Positions 23,374 through 36,008 of a stretch of DNA of 64,000 nt are shown here, piece after piece. A program made the position numbers and the translations under genes. Under the pieces are notes generated by a model, which saw nothing but the letters and a program-made list of their open reading frames with translations, ran no database searches and was not told the origin of the DNA. The stretch is taken from contig OY987268.1 in the NCBI GenBank assembly GCA_963920665.1, forward strand, positions 16,184,501 to 16,248,500. Direction: 5' to 3'. The DNA comes from Straminergon stramineum (lineage: Eukaryota > Streptophyta > Bryopsida > Hypnales > Calliergonaceae). The stretch's first letter is position 1. Each line of letters starts with the position of its first letter.

Positions 23374-23435
23374 TTGGGGGTCCAGCAGATGCTTGACACT
23401 GTAGTGTCGGATCCGACGGTCTAGTGTCAAGCATC
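23374..23435. repeat. Foldback element 6, left part; split by the CACTA element (rest at 37173-37186)
   Basis: The left arm 23374-23400 (27 nt, starting TTGGGGGTCCAGCAGATGC) is followed by a 22-nt loop with TGTCGGATCCGAC and 13 nt of right arm (23423-23435). The missing 14 nt of right arm, TGCTGGACCCCCAA, lie at 37173-37186. Joined, the arms are perfectly complementary over 27 nt. The original element was 76 bp. Confidence 0.9.
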
Positions 23436-24900
23436 CACTAGAAGAAAACACACAGTCGCTCGACTGCGAAATTTAGACACTCAGACGTCCGATCAAACAT
23501 TAGGCATGTCGACGTAGGTGTCTAATCACATCGCGTTTGCAAAAATAGGGGGCGGACATCCAAGAATTAGCCTAGACAGCGGCATGCTAAGCACCGGACA
23601 TCCAAAAAAACACTAGTCAACGGGTGCCAGAACTCTGCCATGTGGCTACAAATTTGGTGCCACGTGAGCATGGGCAGCCAGGTTGGCAATTTTCTCATCC
23701 ATCCAATTTTGGTGATGTGGCATCTGATGTGTACATTGACCGGGGAGTCAACATTAGGTGACGTGGCATCTTCGAATGCTGACGTGGACAATTTTGGTGC
23801 GTGGAGAAGCCTCTTCTGGAGCTTTCTACATACGTATGAAAGATGTCTTTTCAGACATCACAAAGTCTAACACAATGTTGTCCTAGACACAACTATGTTA
23901 AAGACAATGTTTATGCGGAACATGCACTACTAGTAAGCACTACGATTCTAACGCCATTTGTGTCGTCTGAGGCTTTCACAGTGGGGCATTAGACATGGTT
24001 AAGGACATGTTCATGCAATTTTCTACTAGATGTGTGGCGCGTTGGATGTCAACATTCACATGTACAACATTTTTACAAGTAACAAATTATTTTACACAAC
24101 ATGTGCATGCTTCATAACAACGTGCTTGAAGATTGGGTTTGAGCATGGGATGTCTGAAATGACACTAACCAGTTAGGCAATTGAGAAGCACAAGTCTGTG
24201 TAGACAATGTTCAGGACGTGTATAGGGCTATGTTTAATGACATGCATGCATAGCTTTTGATGCTTCCACGTTTAGGGCAAGCTTAGATGTGATAGCAATG
24301 TGCACTATGAGACGTGAATGAAGATATGTTGTAGACTTCACAGACATTGACACTGAATTGAAGGGGTCTAGGATTATGTCCTACCCAACCACATGGTGCA
24401 TTCCTATGTGCGCTTGTAGACAAACGTAGGGACATCAAAACAATGCGGTGCAACATTGCAATGATCGTGAGGACGTTGAACATTAGACATTGTGCCCACA
24501 TTTGAAGAGACCTAAACAACGCTCTGGCATGGCACGTATTTACCAAAGTTGGTTTTACACTATATCAATGAATGACATTGCATAGCAAGAGAGCTTAGCA
24601 CAATCACAATACTTGAAATACATGCACCACTGAATGGAGGAACCTCTAGGCAAACAAAAAATATCATTTTCATATACCGGTAAAGTGTTGCAAGGAAAAC
24701 AAATCTCCATGAGGAGAACAAAGCTTTTGTAAAAGGTAATATAGCACAACATGCCCCACAAAAAATATGATAGACACTAAACCCGTTTAGATAATCATGA
24801 AATAGTGCCACCAAGAAGTTCTCACAATGTTGCATGAAGTGTCCTCTATGTCTAAGCAAACATCTGAGCGTTGAAGGCGAGGTCTCCATGGATAGAAGGA
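23436..24900. repeat. Left subterminal region of the CACTA element
   Basis: No gene. GACAT, GACGT and their complements recur, for example AGACATC, GACATTG and GACGTGG. CACTA elements carry short subterminal repeats that bind the TNPA-type protein; these words are the candidate sites. Confidence 0.5.
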
Positions 24901-25007
24901 GTCCTGCAAACAAACGCTGGACGTTAGTGACAATGGACAAACAAACAACTGAAGGCCTACTAGCCACATATCCATACTTTTGAGAGAATCAAAACACACC
25001 TCAATGG

Positions 25008-28000
25008 TCATTTTTTCCGTGATGCTTCTCCTTTTTTGGGCTGCCCCCCTCCTGTAGGGGGATTGGGTTTGGGCACTTGCTGCATGGTTCCCTTCGTAGC
25101 CTTCACAGTGGTGACCACTTGTGTTGGCTTTGGTGTTGGCTTCAAGGTCCTTGTCACTCGATTGGTGCGAGACGACGATCCCGTAGATGGAAGATTTTCA
25201 ACCTGATTGCACATAATACCACCGTACATACTATTAGAACTAAATGATAAAACACTATAATAAGAGAGAGATACAGAATGTCCACTACAATGTCTAAAAC
25301 AACACACCAATGTCTAGCTCCCATCTATGTTCTTGTCCCGTCCAACATGAGAAATACCTCTCGAGGGTTGGATTGCCTTGCCAAGGCAATAGGAGTACCC
25401 TCTCCCTCGACGGATGCAGGCTGAGCCACTATGGAATATGGATCCGTAGGGACGTCCACGGGAGTGCTCACCGTGTTATCAACAAGCGTTGCAGGGGGGT
25501 TAAGGGCCACTCCGTCAATGCCGGGAGTGGTATCCGCAGCAACATCAACCTCAATCTGTTCGGGATCAATGTCTCCTGCGTTGTCCGGGGGATGGTCCAT
25601 CAAGTAGTCAACCTTAGGCTCCGCGTCCTCATCTGCATCCACGCCAACGTCTACACCAACTTCACCAACTTGCACAGCATTGGTTCTATCTCCATCAACG
25701 TCACTTGCAGTAGTGTTGTGACCGTGAAAGACTTGGGGAATATCAGTGTAGACGTTGCCTTGCAAGAGTGCCAGGCCTGCGAGCGTTGATGCAAGAACCT
25801 GATGCTGTACACTATCAGGGCCAAAGGATTGCACAAGCAAACGGATCAAGTTATTCATCTCAGCAAGACGATTTCCAATCTTTGATGTTGTTGCACGCAC
25901 TTCCTTGATGTCCTGTGGGGATGCATATCGGATGTTTGCATTGCGGAGCTCTTTTTCATGCCGAGCAAACTCTTCTTCGGTGGCATGCTGAAGCTCATCA
26001 TCCTGGGGTATGCGTCCCAGTTTCAGAGTCTGCCAATTATACATCACAAGCTCACTGTTAATCTAAAGAAACAGTAAAGAAAACAAAAGATGTGCATCTA
26101 GACATCAATGAGGAAATAAATAAGAGGCCACTTGTCAACACCCATGCTTATACATGCATGATAACAACATTAACTAATGCTGGTAAGGACAACAAATTTA
26201 GCATAGAAACATTGAAACACCACTTAGAGTGAAGCACATGTTACCAACTCCCCCATCATACGCTTCTCTATGGACCTCATCTGGGTTTCCTTGTTGCTCT
26301 TAGACTTTGAAACTACACGCATCTGCATTGACTTCTCTTGAGCCTTTGCTGATCTACGCTTCGCTTTGAGGTTTTCCCAAACCTCGGGGTCCAAGCCGAC
26401 GGGCATAGGTAAATCAAGGTCAATGAGCCTCATGAGGCTGTGGCATACATTGATCAAAGTCTTCGTCACAAATTGAGCATACCAGCCTGGGTTGATCTCA
26501 AGACCACCTTTAACAGTCCAGTCTACAAGGGCAACAAAATCAAGTGAACTAAGAGTCCAAAGTAGTGAGTCATCTGATAAATTGACATCTTGCTCAACAC
26601 TAAAACATCCAAGACAGCATGTGGACGTCTGTTGCACCAACACCAAAACGCAAACCATTACAACAACTCCAATGTCAATTAATACTTGCTGCCACGTGTT
26701 CAAAGAACCGCATCTTATCCTTCATTGGCTGGTCGCCCCACCCATATGCCGAGTGGAGATCCTTTGCAAATGACTTCACGTCATTTGCAAGATATTCAGC
26801 GGCTTTTCCGTAAGGATTGCCACGTCTATCCACCTTCACTACTTGCTTATCCCCCTTTGCAGTGTCCTCCTTCTTCATGATCCGTTTCACACAATTCGAG
26901 GGTGGATTTGGAGATGGAGTTGGCTCCTTTTCCAACATGAGTGTGTCAGGATCATCGTCTGAGGACAACGAGTCCCCGTACTCGGACATCTGCCTATGCC
27001 ATGAAGACCACAAAGTCAAACCAAGAACATCTTTGCTACATAAAGACATACGACATCTTCATCGATGTCTAGAACAATGTCTACATCAACGTCTCATGAG
27101 GAAGCTGGTGCTGGAATCAATGTCTACTAGCAAAATTTTGTTGACGTGAGACTCACTTGACAACACCTCAATCAGCTGAATGGCCTTCACATGGACTCCT
27201 ACGACATGCTACTACAGGCAAGCATTCTCTAAGAAAACCTGAAACTGGAAACAAAGGGACAAAATGAAAGCACAAACTTGGATTTTGAGGGATCATCAGA
27301 GTCATCGCTAGAACCCTCATACTCCACTTCATCTTCCGGGTCAAACTCCTCCACCTCCTCTTGTGCCATGCGCGCTCGACGCTTCTTCAATGGTGGACTC
27401 CTCGCAGTAGCCTTCCCCTTCCCCTTCTCTTGTTAGCGGCTTGCCATTTGCCAATTGTCATTGCCATTCTTGGAGCGCTGCTTCGGGGACAAACGATTGT
27501 GGACCACTTGACGTGGCCTAGCATCCGATGAAATTCCCTGGCCACGTCGTGACTCTAGTCCACGCTTCATTGGCAATTTCGAACGATTTGGTGCCATTCT
27601 TGGTTCTGATAAAGGCCACTTCACAAAATCTTCACCTACTACCTGGAACAAACATGCAAGGAAAAATACCAACGGGGTCATTGTGACACTTCCTAAACAT
27701 CACCTATGGTGCCCAAAGCTAAATATGCAACACTTCACATGACTGAGACGTCTATTACAACATCTAGACATCGTTCTAGGGTTCACTCACGTGACCTTCA
27801 TATATTTCAAGATATCAAAAAGGGTGTCTAAGTACAGGGATTTCCAAAAGGATGAGACTCAAGCAACATAGCTATTGCTGTAGGCAAAAATTGAGATTCA
27901 ACATGCACAAGGCCTTCATCACTGATCATGACAACACAAGTCTCACAATTACCGATTTGAACACCATATGACTGCAACAGCACGGTCCCATGGTCCTGGA

Positions 28001-29965
28001 ATTTCACCATGGCGTTTAGACATCTTAGATGTCCACAACGACCGATTTACATCAACAGTGACATGCAATCTCACCAAAATAATCAATAAAAATATAAGCC
28101 CAAACACAAGCACCTTGGGGGGCACAGCCAATCCATGTCAACACAAATAATTTAAAACATCAGGGGGGCTTCCAATGGGGGCCTCAATGTTCATGAACAT
28201 AAACTACGTTTCCTGACCTATTAAAACCCTAAACCCACAGAGGGGCCAGAATCCGTAGTTAACAACTGGAATCAGATTGTTTGCTTCAATGTCCAAAACA
28301 GTGACTGCATCCACATTGACATGTCCGCACCAAGACTGAGACCTCGTACCAAGCATCAACTGACCAGATTTGTGGCATCACCTAGACGTCCTCAACAAAT
28401 AACTCAAAACAATGATCTCAGTTCAAAACACTCGCTGAAGACAAGGCAACAAAAAGCAGACAACAAGTTCACCGAGATTATTTACAAAAGCTCCCAGAAT
28501 TGATCCTAAACCCTGGCAATCAAGCGTCCTCACTCTCAACCTGACACACTAATCTGAGATCAAGAGAGGGTTTAGGATTCTCAACAAGGCAACAGGATCA
28601 GCGCTGCGACCAATGTCCAAGACATGGTCCAACACAGCATTCGTTCAGATGTCGAATCCAACACTCACATGTCGTGACCAACGTCAAAAGACCAGATTTG
28701 TGGCATCACCCAGGCGTCTTCACCAAATAACTCAAAACAATGATTTCAATTCAAAACACTTGCTGAAGACAGGCAACAAAAAGCAGACAACAAGTTCACC
28801 GAGATTACTTACAAAAGCTCCCAGACTTGATTCTAAACTCCGGCAAAGTCAGGCGTCCTCACTCTCAACCTCAGTACAGTAATCTGAGATCAAGAGAGGC
28901 TTGCGATGTCAAGGCCACCGACGTTCACACCACCGACACTCACACCCTTGCGCTCCGACCACCAACGTTGACACCCTTGCCGCGACCCTCGCAGTTCAAC
29001 CCCCAACCAAGATTCAGTACTCGATCACTCCACCAAAATCTGAAAACTACACTACCTTGCCCATCACCCAAGGCTCCTCCAAATTCCCAAGGCTCCTCCG
29101 AATTGCAAAGTTTCACAAAATTCAAGAACATAGAAGCAACAAGCAAGCACATTGCGAAGAAAGAGAAAACACTACGGTGTTGCCGAAGATATCTAGAATG
29201 AGTATTGTGGAACGCTAATGGATGGGGATGGATTAACGCCAAGCCGCCAAAGGAGATGAACACCATAATTAATAGTCTACGTCCGCGCACCCACCGTGGT
29301 TGATGCCCACCATCAAGTAAGAAATTCAAATTTCACGAAGCGAGCAACCGCCAAGCTAAGGGCCGGCGCAGCTGGGAGGGACTAACAGCGGAGCTAGGAG
29401 GGACCAGGCTTCGGGCGGGACGTGGCACCAGGCGCAGGTGCGAGGAGAACCGGCGCATCTAGCACCTCATCGGGACGTCCACGGGAGCGCAGGGGAGGGA
29501 CGGGCCAGAACCCTAAAACCACATCTTGTCCCTCTCTAGCTCGATCTACACACCCCTGTGCACTCTCTCCCTCCGATCAGGCAAGCAAAATCAACCTCTG
29601 TCGAAAACCCCAACACCCTAAACCCCAACATAGTGTCCAAACAGTGAAGGTGTGTAGTAAAGAGAGTTTGTTACCTTCTTCTTCTTCGGAATTTGTTGTA
29701 GGGGTGTTGCAATTTCATTGACCAACTCACTTGGATTGTGTAGGCGGCTATTTCTACAAAGTTTTTGGGTGGATGTAGTGGGCGCCTCAGCTGCCTCCAT
29801 TGTTGAGGTGAGTGATGCGGCCACAACCCCCTCCAAAAAGTTCTTGAAAATGCTGAGACCTGCACTATCCCTGTCAAGATCATGATCTCCTTCTGTTAAA
29901 GCTCCTTCTCCACTTGGAAACGGAAGACAACTATGTGCACTTGAGTGAAGTGTCATGTTGCACAC
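25008..29965 (-). pseudogene. Second CACTA gene (Transposase_24/TNPA-like), about 6 exons
   Basis: Exons inferred from coding character and splice signals: 29965-29672 (donor GTAACA), 27643-27281, 26995-26686, about 26520-26243, 26054-25358 and 25204-25008 (stop TGA). The third has YGKAAEYLANDVKSFAKDL, and the fourth has LDPEVWENLKAKRRSAKAQE. The latter resembles the W-x-x-L...K(A)Q core of plant En/Spm Transposase_24 proteins. The fifth begins NWQTLKLGRIPQDDEL and ends in an acidic Asp/Val-rich tail; the last exon is Lys/Pro-rich and basic. In CACTA elements such a protein binds subterminal repeats. TAA at 27433-27435 interrupts it (one change from CAA). Exon 1 is the least certain. The family call is by motif, not by search. 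Confidence 0.55.
28280..28900. repeat. 328-bp tandem duplication inside the CACTA element
   Basis: GACCAGATTTGTGGCATCAC occurs at 28362 and 28690. Both units continue with AACTCAAAACAATGAT, GCAGACAACAAGTTCACCGA and AATCTGAGATCAAGAGAGG, with a few percent divergence and small gaps. It lies in the region between the first two exons of the minus-strand gene. Confidence 0.85.
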
Positions 29966-30251
29966 AAAAAATTGCTCTCAATTCCAAAGCTAAATTTCTG
30001 AATAGTCTGCAAGAAGATGCCTTAGGGTTCCACGCGACAGGCAAAAGCAGGCGTCCACCTTTTTAAGGTTCCGTAGTCACGATTGTTGACTGTCACTAGA
30101 ATGAAGATCTGTGGCATCACGATGTTCTACATAACATCATAACGTCCATTCCAATGTCTTCTAAGACATCTAAGAGTCCCAGGTGGCACGCCTTTTTAAA
30201 CCATTTATGTCAAAATAGATGACAACAACAGTAGTATAATATAATTTCAAA

Positions 30252-30570
30252 ATCTTGGAGGCCTACCCATGTTTCCATATTTTGTTTTATGAAGATGCTT
30301 GGAGGCCTACACATGTTTGCATATTTTTCTTGATTTTATGAGGATGCTTGGAGGCCTACACATGTTTGCATATTTTTTTGGATTTTATGAGGATGCTTGG
30401 AGGCCTACACATGTTTGCATATTTTTTTGGATTTTATGAGGATGCTTGGAGGCCTACACATGTTTGCATATTTTTCTTGATTTTATGAGGATGCTTGGAG
30501 GCCTACACATGTTTGCACATTTTTCTTGATTTTATGAGGATGCTTGGAGGCCTATACATGTTTGCATAGT
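30252..30570. repeat. 49-bp tandem array, about 7 units
   Basis: GGAGGCCTACACATGTTTGC recurs at 30301, 30350, 30399, 30448, 30497 and 30546 (period 49, last unit slightly changed), with an earlier diverged unit at 30257. A lone relative is at about 30931. The array lies between the divergent gene starts of the CACTA element, so it may be promoter or protein-binding DNA. Confidence 0.9.
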
Positions 30571-32472
30571 TTAGTTTTTAATAGGAGGATTGGAGGCTTG
30601 CAAAGTTTTTTCATGAGATTACTTGAAAACAATAGAGAGATTTCAAATGCTACGCATGTTTCCATATTTTTAGTTCAAATGAACATTGTCAATTTGGACA
30701 CTTTCAATCAATTAAGATGTGTTAGTTCGGACATTTTTGGTCCATTCTTTGTCATTTTAGACATTTGTTTTTGAATGTGGACATAATTAGTGTATGTGGA
30801 CCTATGAATTTGGACCCTTTTATCTTCTTTTGTTATTTCCTAAGATGGATTTGGGATACTACAGATGTGCTCATGTTTGTTTTCTTTAGTGGGATGGATG
30901 TTCTTCCTTTTGGGGTTATTGAAGTTACGAGGCCCACACATGTTTGCATATTTTTTCTGATTTGGGTGCAAAAGATGTCTCCATTTTTTTCCTAAGTGGG
31001 CTTTAAGGGCCTACAAATTTTTTCCTAGAGGGGCATTAGGAAATTGAAAGCATTTAGAGTGCCGGAGATGCTTCCATATTTTCTATTGAAATGAACATGA
31101 TCAATTTAGACACTCTTTGTCAATTAAGACATGTTACTTACAACCTCTTGGGTCAGTTTAGGGTCATTTTAGACATGTTCCCGTCGATGCAACCCTCATT
31201 ACTAAATTGTGTCCTAGCAATGTGGACATTGGTCATTGCTATTTTTTTTCCTTAGGGGAATTAAAGATGTTGGTTCTATTTTTTTTTTTCATTCTTGACT
31301 AGAATGAAGACCCTAAACCCTCACCCCTATTTCTTCCATTACATCATCAATTTCCATCAAGAGAAGTGGGTCTATATGTTAATTTGTTTGTGGTTTTAGA
31401 ATTGAATGACCTTAAGTACATAAAAGTAGTGGACATCCAAAAGTGCTAGGAGATCTATATATCTTGTACCCACAAATATGTTAACAGCTATGTTTTTCGT
31501 CCTGCACAAAAATGGAAAATAGTCTCGCAAACTCTACCTATTCTATAATGCTTGATTGGTCTGCTAAACGACACACATCATGGGATTTTTTAGTTGCCTC
31601 TAGTGAAGAAGAGATCCTTGTCTTCCCTAGACTAGCAATAGCAACAAAAGTTGGCAATCAATATCTGAAGGAATGGGAAGAGAACCACATAGTCAGCATG
31701 AATTGAAGCTCCAGGTTTGATAGGTGCAAGTCATCATTACATAGAGTAATGTCTAGTCTGACGTTCATGATAGTTTTTAATGTCAAAATTGACTTTTTTC
31801 AGATAATTCCTTGTCCATTTGGACAAACTGTATCAATTTCAGGATGGTTAATAGAATTAGACTTGTCCATTCGGACACTATGTTTTTAAAGTGATATGAT
31901 ATGGCATTTATCCCGAATATTTTGTATTTCGTACTGTACAATTCATGACATGTATGTGTGCAATTTCAAATATGATGTACACCTAGTATAGTGTCAGAGG
32001 AGGTAGTCTTTGTATTTGGCTTACAATATAATGAATGAAATGAATGTGCTTGTTTAGGGTCTTCATTTGGGAAGTAGTAGTATCATGGATGCACATGCTA
32101 GCATGTTTAGAACAAGGATTATGTGTCAAAAAAGAGGTCTACTTTGACTTTCTAGAGTATAGAAAATTGCTTTGGTAGACCACATCCCGTTTGTCCTTCA
32201 TGTTTATGAAGATGTTTTTTCCTTGTTGCTGGACATAGTATGTCTTTTATAGTGTCCATGATAGCATTGTGAAGTCAACTCTGGCAGGCTTCTGGAAGCT
32301 ATGTGTACGGCAGTTTGCCACTTCCAATGTTCATTTTTGTGATGGTTTTGTGCAAAACCAAAGTCCTAACGTGTTGCATGTGTCTCATTGCATCTTGTTG
32401 CAATAGGAGGGCTTCTTCAACTTTCTTCCAAGGCTCTTAGCATAATGTGAAGCTAAAGAAGCATATACAACC
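30571..32472. other. Leader region of the TNP2 gene, no clear gene
   Basis: AT-rich with scattered GACAT words. A 64-codon ATG frame at 31512-31706 (contains TSWDFLVASSEEE) could be a small exon, but I see no homologue. Confidence 0.4.
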
Positions 32473-35400
32473 ATGGTGCGTGAAGCCCCGCTACGAGGGG
32501 CACGAATTAGAATCAATCACGATGGTCGAGTTCTCCGCCACATTCCCGTGTCAGACCTCATCCTTCAAACAGAGTTGAGGGTGGCAACGGAGATGGATTT
32601 GCGGAATTACCGTTGCCCTTGCCGGACCTGTCATGGAGGGCCACGCCATGCCATAGATACTATTAGAAAACATCTTTGTGAGAGGGGTCGAGATGACTTC
32701 CTTATGAAGTCGATGGTGGGAGGGGACCCTCTAGATGGTTATCCTCATAATGGCATTTGGGTAGAAGACCAAGCTTATGGTGACTATGTCATTGACAATG
32801 ACGTAGATATTGAAGGCAACAACATTGGCGTTGCAGACAATATCCAAGACAATGAAATGGAGGATCACAATGTTGGCTTCGTACCACATGACGAAGACAA
32901 TGCAATGGATGTTGGACATGATGTCGAACGGCAAGTCTTAGAGGCTTTTGATCGTGGCGACACATTGCATGCAGCTACCATGGCGTTTGAGCCCATCCTT
33001 GAGTCCATAGAGGCGGATGAAGAAGATGATAGAGTGGATAATATGGAACGTCTGTACGAGCACGCCACCACCCCAGTGTACCTGGATGCAACTTGTAGTA
33101 TTCTCTCAACCACCATCATCATCATGAATATGTGTGCAATCTTTCGTGTGAGTAACAAGTTTGCGGATGAATTGTGGTAGTATTTGTCATCGGACTTGCT
33201 ACCACAAGGCAATAACATGCCAAGTAGCCATTATGAGGCTAAGAAGATGATGAAGAAGTTGGGCCTAGAGTACAACAACATCCATGCTTGCCCAAGTGGA
33301 TGTGTACTATACGAGGCGGAGCATGCAGAGCTGAGCACTTGTCTTAAGTGCACAAAATCACGATGGTTGGAGGGCTCAAATTCCATACCAGCGAGAGTAA
33401 TTCGGCATTTTCCCTTGATTCCAAGGTTGAGACGCATGTTTCAATCTTCAGAGTTGGCCCAAATGTTGACCGGTCGGACGAAGCATGTCAGTGAAGATGG
33501 TGTCATGCGTTCAGTGGTGGATAGCCCCGCTTGGAAGCATGTCAATTCAGACCCTGTCTTTGCCAACTTTGGTGCTGAAGACAGGAATTTACGTCTGGCA
33601 TTGGCATTGGATGGCGTGAACCCTTTCAAATTGAGCAACACCACTTGGTCTACATGGCCCGTGCTCATTTTGATTTATAACTTTGAGCCATAGTTTGTAA
33701 CTAAGAAGTTCTTTATTTCATTAAGCATTCTCATTTCAGGGAAACATTCCCCAACTTCGAAGAACTTGGATGTGTTTTTGCAACCACTTCTTCGGGAGCT
33801 ACATGCCCTTTGGCAAGGGGTTGCAGCGCAAGATTTCTCTAAGCCTGCAGGTTCAAGGCAGTTCATCATGTGGAGGTTGTTGTTGTGGACTATATCTGAT
33901 TTTCCAGCATACGGCCTCATCTCCGGTCTTTGTTGCAAGGGTTATAGAGGATGTCCAGATTGTGGACCTGAGACAGATTCTAGAATGGCGCGGACGGGTG
34001 ATGTCCGTGCAGATCGAAGTGTAAGAGGGTCCAAGATTGTTTATGGTGGCATACACAGGTATTTACGTCGTAATCATCCATATTGTCGGAATCTTCGGTT
34101 CAATGGTTGCATAGAGCATCGTAGTAGACTAGTTCGAATGACCGGAGAAGACGTCGTCCGATATGTTGCATTGCGGCAATCATATTTGGATTTGGGTGGG
34201 AAAGAAGATGGACCAGATGACCCAGTTCGTTTTATTGGGGTCAAAAGGCTTTGTGCTTTATACGAACTTGATTACTTTCAGGTGAGCATTTTATAGTTTC
34301 TATAACTTAGGTTGTACGCTGACGCACTTGTGATGTAAATTTCGAACGTGAGATTGGCTATTATAAAAATTAGCAGAGTCTTCCAACGACTATGTGAAAA
34401 AGAAATCATAGAGGCAGACAAAGAAGACGTCATGGATGATGTGATCATGGCAATATGCTTGTTGGAAAAGGAGTTTCCAACAACTTTTTTGAACATCATG
34501 ACACATCTTCCACTACACCTTGTGCAACAATTATTTGTATGTGGACTAGTGCATTGCAGATGGATGTATCCTATAGAAAGGTACATGAAGACACTCAAAG
34601 ATTATGTCTGCACATATGCACGACTAGAAGGTAGCATAGCAGAAGGATATCACAATGAAGACACTCTTGGCTTTTGCACGGAGTACATGAAAGATTTTCG
34701 AGGAACACAGCACCGGGTATGGGACGCAGAAGAAGACCCCATCATGAACGATGAAGTCATACGGAGCAAGGCACCAAAGAAGTGCCCCATGTCAAATGAA
34801 TTGCGTTTGTTGGTACATGCATTTGTCATTGACAACGCCGCGTACTTGGAGTCTTGGCACGAGTAAGTTGAACAATGTCAATAATGATGTTCTTGTGTCA
34901 ATTGTGATGTTGTCTCTGTACTATCCATGTGTTTGACTAGATACTTTGCATTCTCGAGGAATGTCTAATGTCTGAATGATTTTAGGGCATCCTAGATTCC
35001 TTTCATCATTGTCTTGCATATTAGTAATTGGAATTTATTACCAATGCTCTTGGATACGGCGTGAAAAATAACTTAGTTTGAATGCGGGTGTTTCTCACTA
35101 AACAAATGCCAACTCTTTGCACTTCATATTGGAGATCTTTTTAAAATATGTAGAGGGTTGATTCCATGAATAGAGAGTACATTGAGGCAAGGAGTCAAAG
35201 ATGGGAGCATCGCGAAGAGTTTCGTCAGCGTTCAAGGCGTTCACATCCTCGCAGAACTATCCAGTATCCTCAAGAATTGAGTGACTTCCCCCCTTTCACG
35301 CAATGGTTGACATCTACTGTGAAAGAAGCAGAGCGTTCTGGACGTCATATTCAGCAAGATGTGTTGCAGTACTCGCAACCCCTTCAACGAAATGCAACAT

Positions 35401-36008
35401 CACATCGTCAAATGTATTGTCATGGTATGCATCTGCGCGTCCGTAGTGCGGAAGGTGGTCTTGTTACACAAGATTCATGTGTTGTTGCATCTTTTCGCCG
35501 GCAATGTCGTTGGGGTCTTTTGAACGGGAGGCCTCATGAAGTTTCACAGGAGTATGTAGGATACATTGAGGAAATATTGGTTTTAGATTACCGAAATCAT
35601 TGTGTTACCATTCTGCTTTGCGATTGGGTGCGTGGGACTCGAGACGCTCATTTTCCAAGTATTGAACGGGACCGGTATGGCTTTAGTATGGCAAACTTCA
35701 ATAACATGGATGGGCAGGTCCATGCTGATTCATTTGCCTTTCCACTTCATTGCCAGCAAGTGTTTTTCTCAGATGACCAGCATCGACGAGGGTGGAAAGT
35801 AGTGTGCCGAACTGCTGTTAGAGGAAGACGTGGAGCAATCCACTTTGATGAAGACACTCCAAACATTCTACAATTGCGAAACGATGGTGACTTTGTTGGC
35901 TTGCAGCCAGTGGCAGCTGAATCAGACCCTATTAGACATCCCATGGATGTCGAAGAAGACGTTAGAGACATCCTTGGAAACAATGTTGTGTCCGACAATG
36001 AAGCTTGA
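32473..36008 (+). pseudogene. CACTA TNP2-type transposase (Transposase_21 then DUF4216-like), 2 in-frame stops
   Basis: Exons 32473 to about 34279 (donor GTGAGC), about 34370-34859 (GTAAGT) and about 35156-36008. Exon 1 starts MVREAPLRGARIRINHDG with the Cys-rich CPCRTCHGG. It continues into the Transposase_21 core: SHYEAKKMMKKLGLEYNNIH, ACPSGCVLYE, CLKCTKSRW, RNLRLALALDGVNPF and CKGYRGCPDCGPET. Exon 2 has LPLHLVQQLFVCG and MYPIERYMKTLKDYV, typical of the next TNP2 block. Exon 3 carries a DUF4216-like segment (NHCVTILLCDWVRG) and ends with an acidic tail. Stops: TAG 33178-33180 (Gln expected) and TAG 33691-33693 (Trp of the PPW motif expected). The protein would excise and integrate CACTA elements. 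Confidence 0.85.

Noticed and set aside
25310..25789. 159-codon plus-strand frame
   Set aside because: A shadow of the Asp/Val-rich exon of the minus-strand CACTA gene; the minus frame has matching splice sites and a motif.
32090..32110. GCTAGCATG-like word inside the CACTA element as a possible left end of element B
   Set aside because: It lacks the GTGAGC continuation and the flanking AGGTCACATC expected of a matching end.
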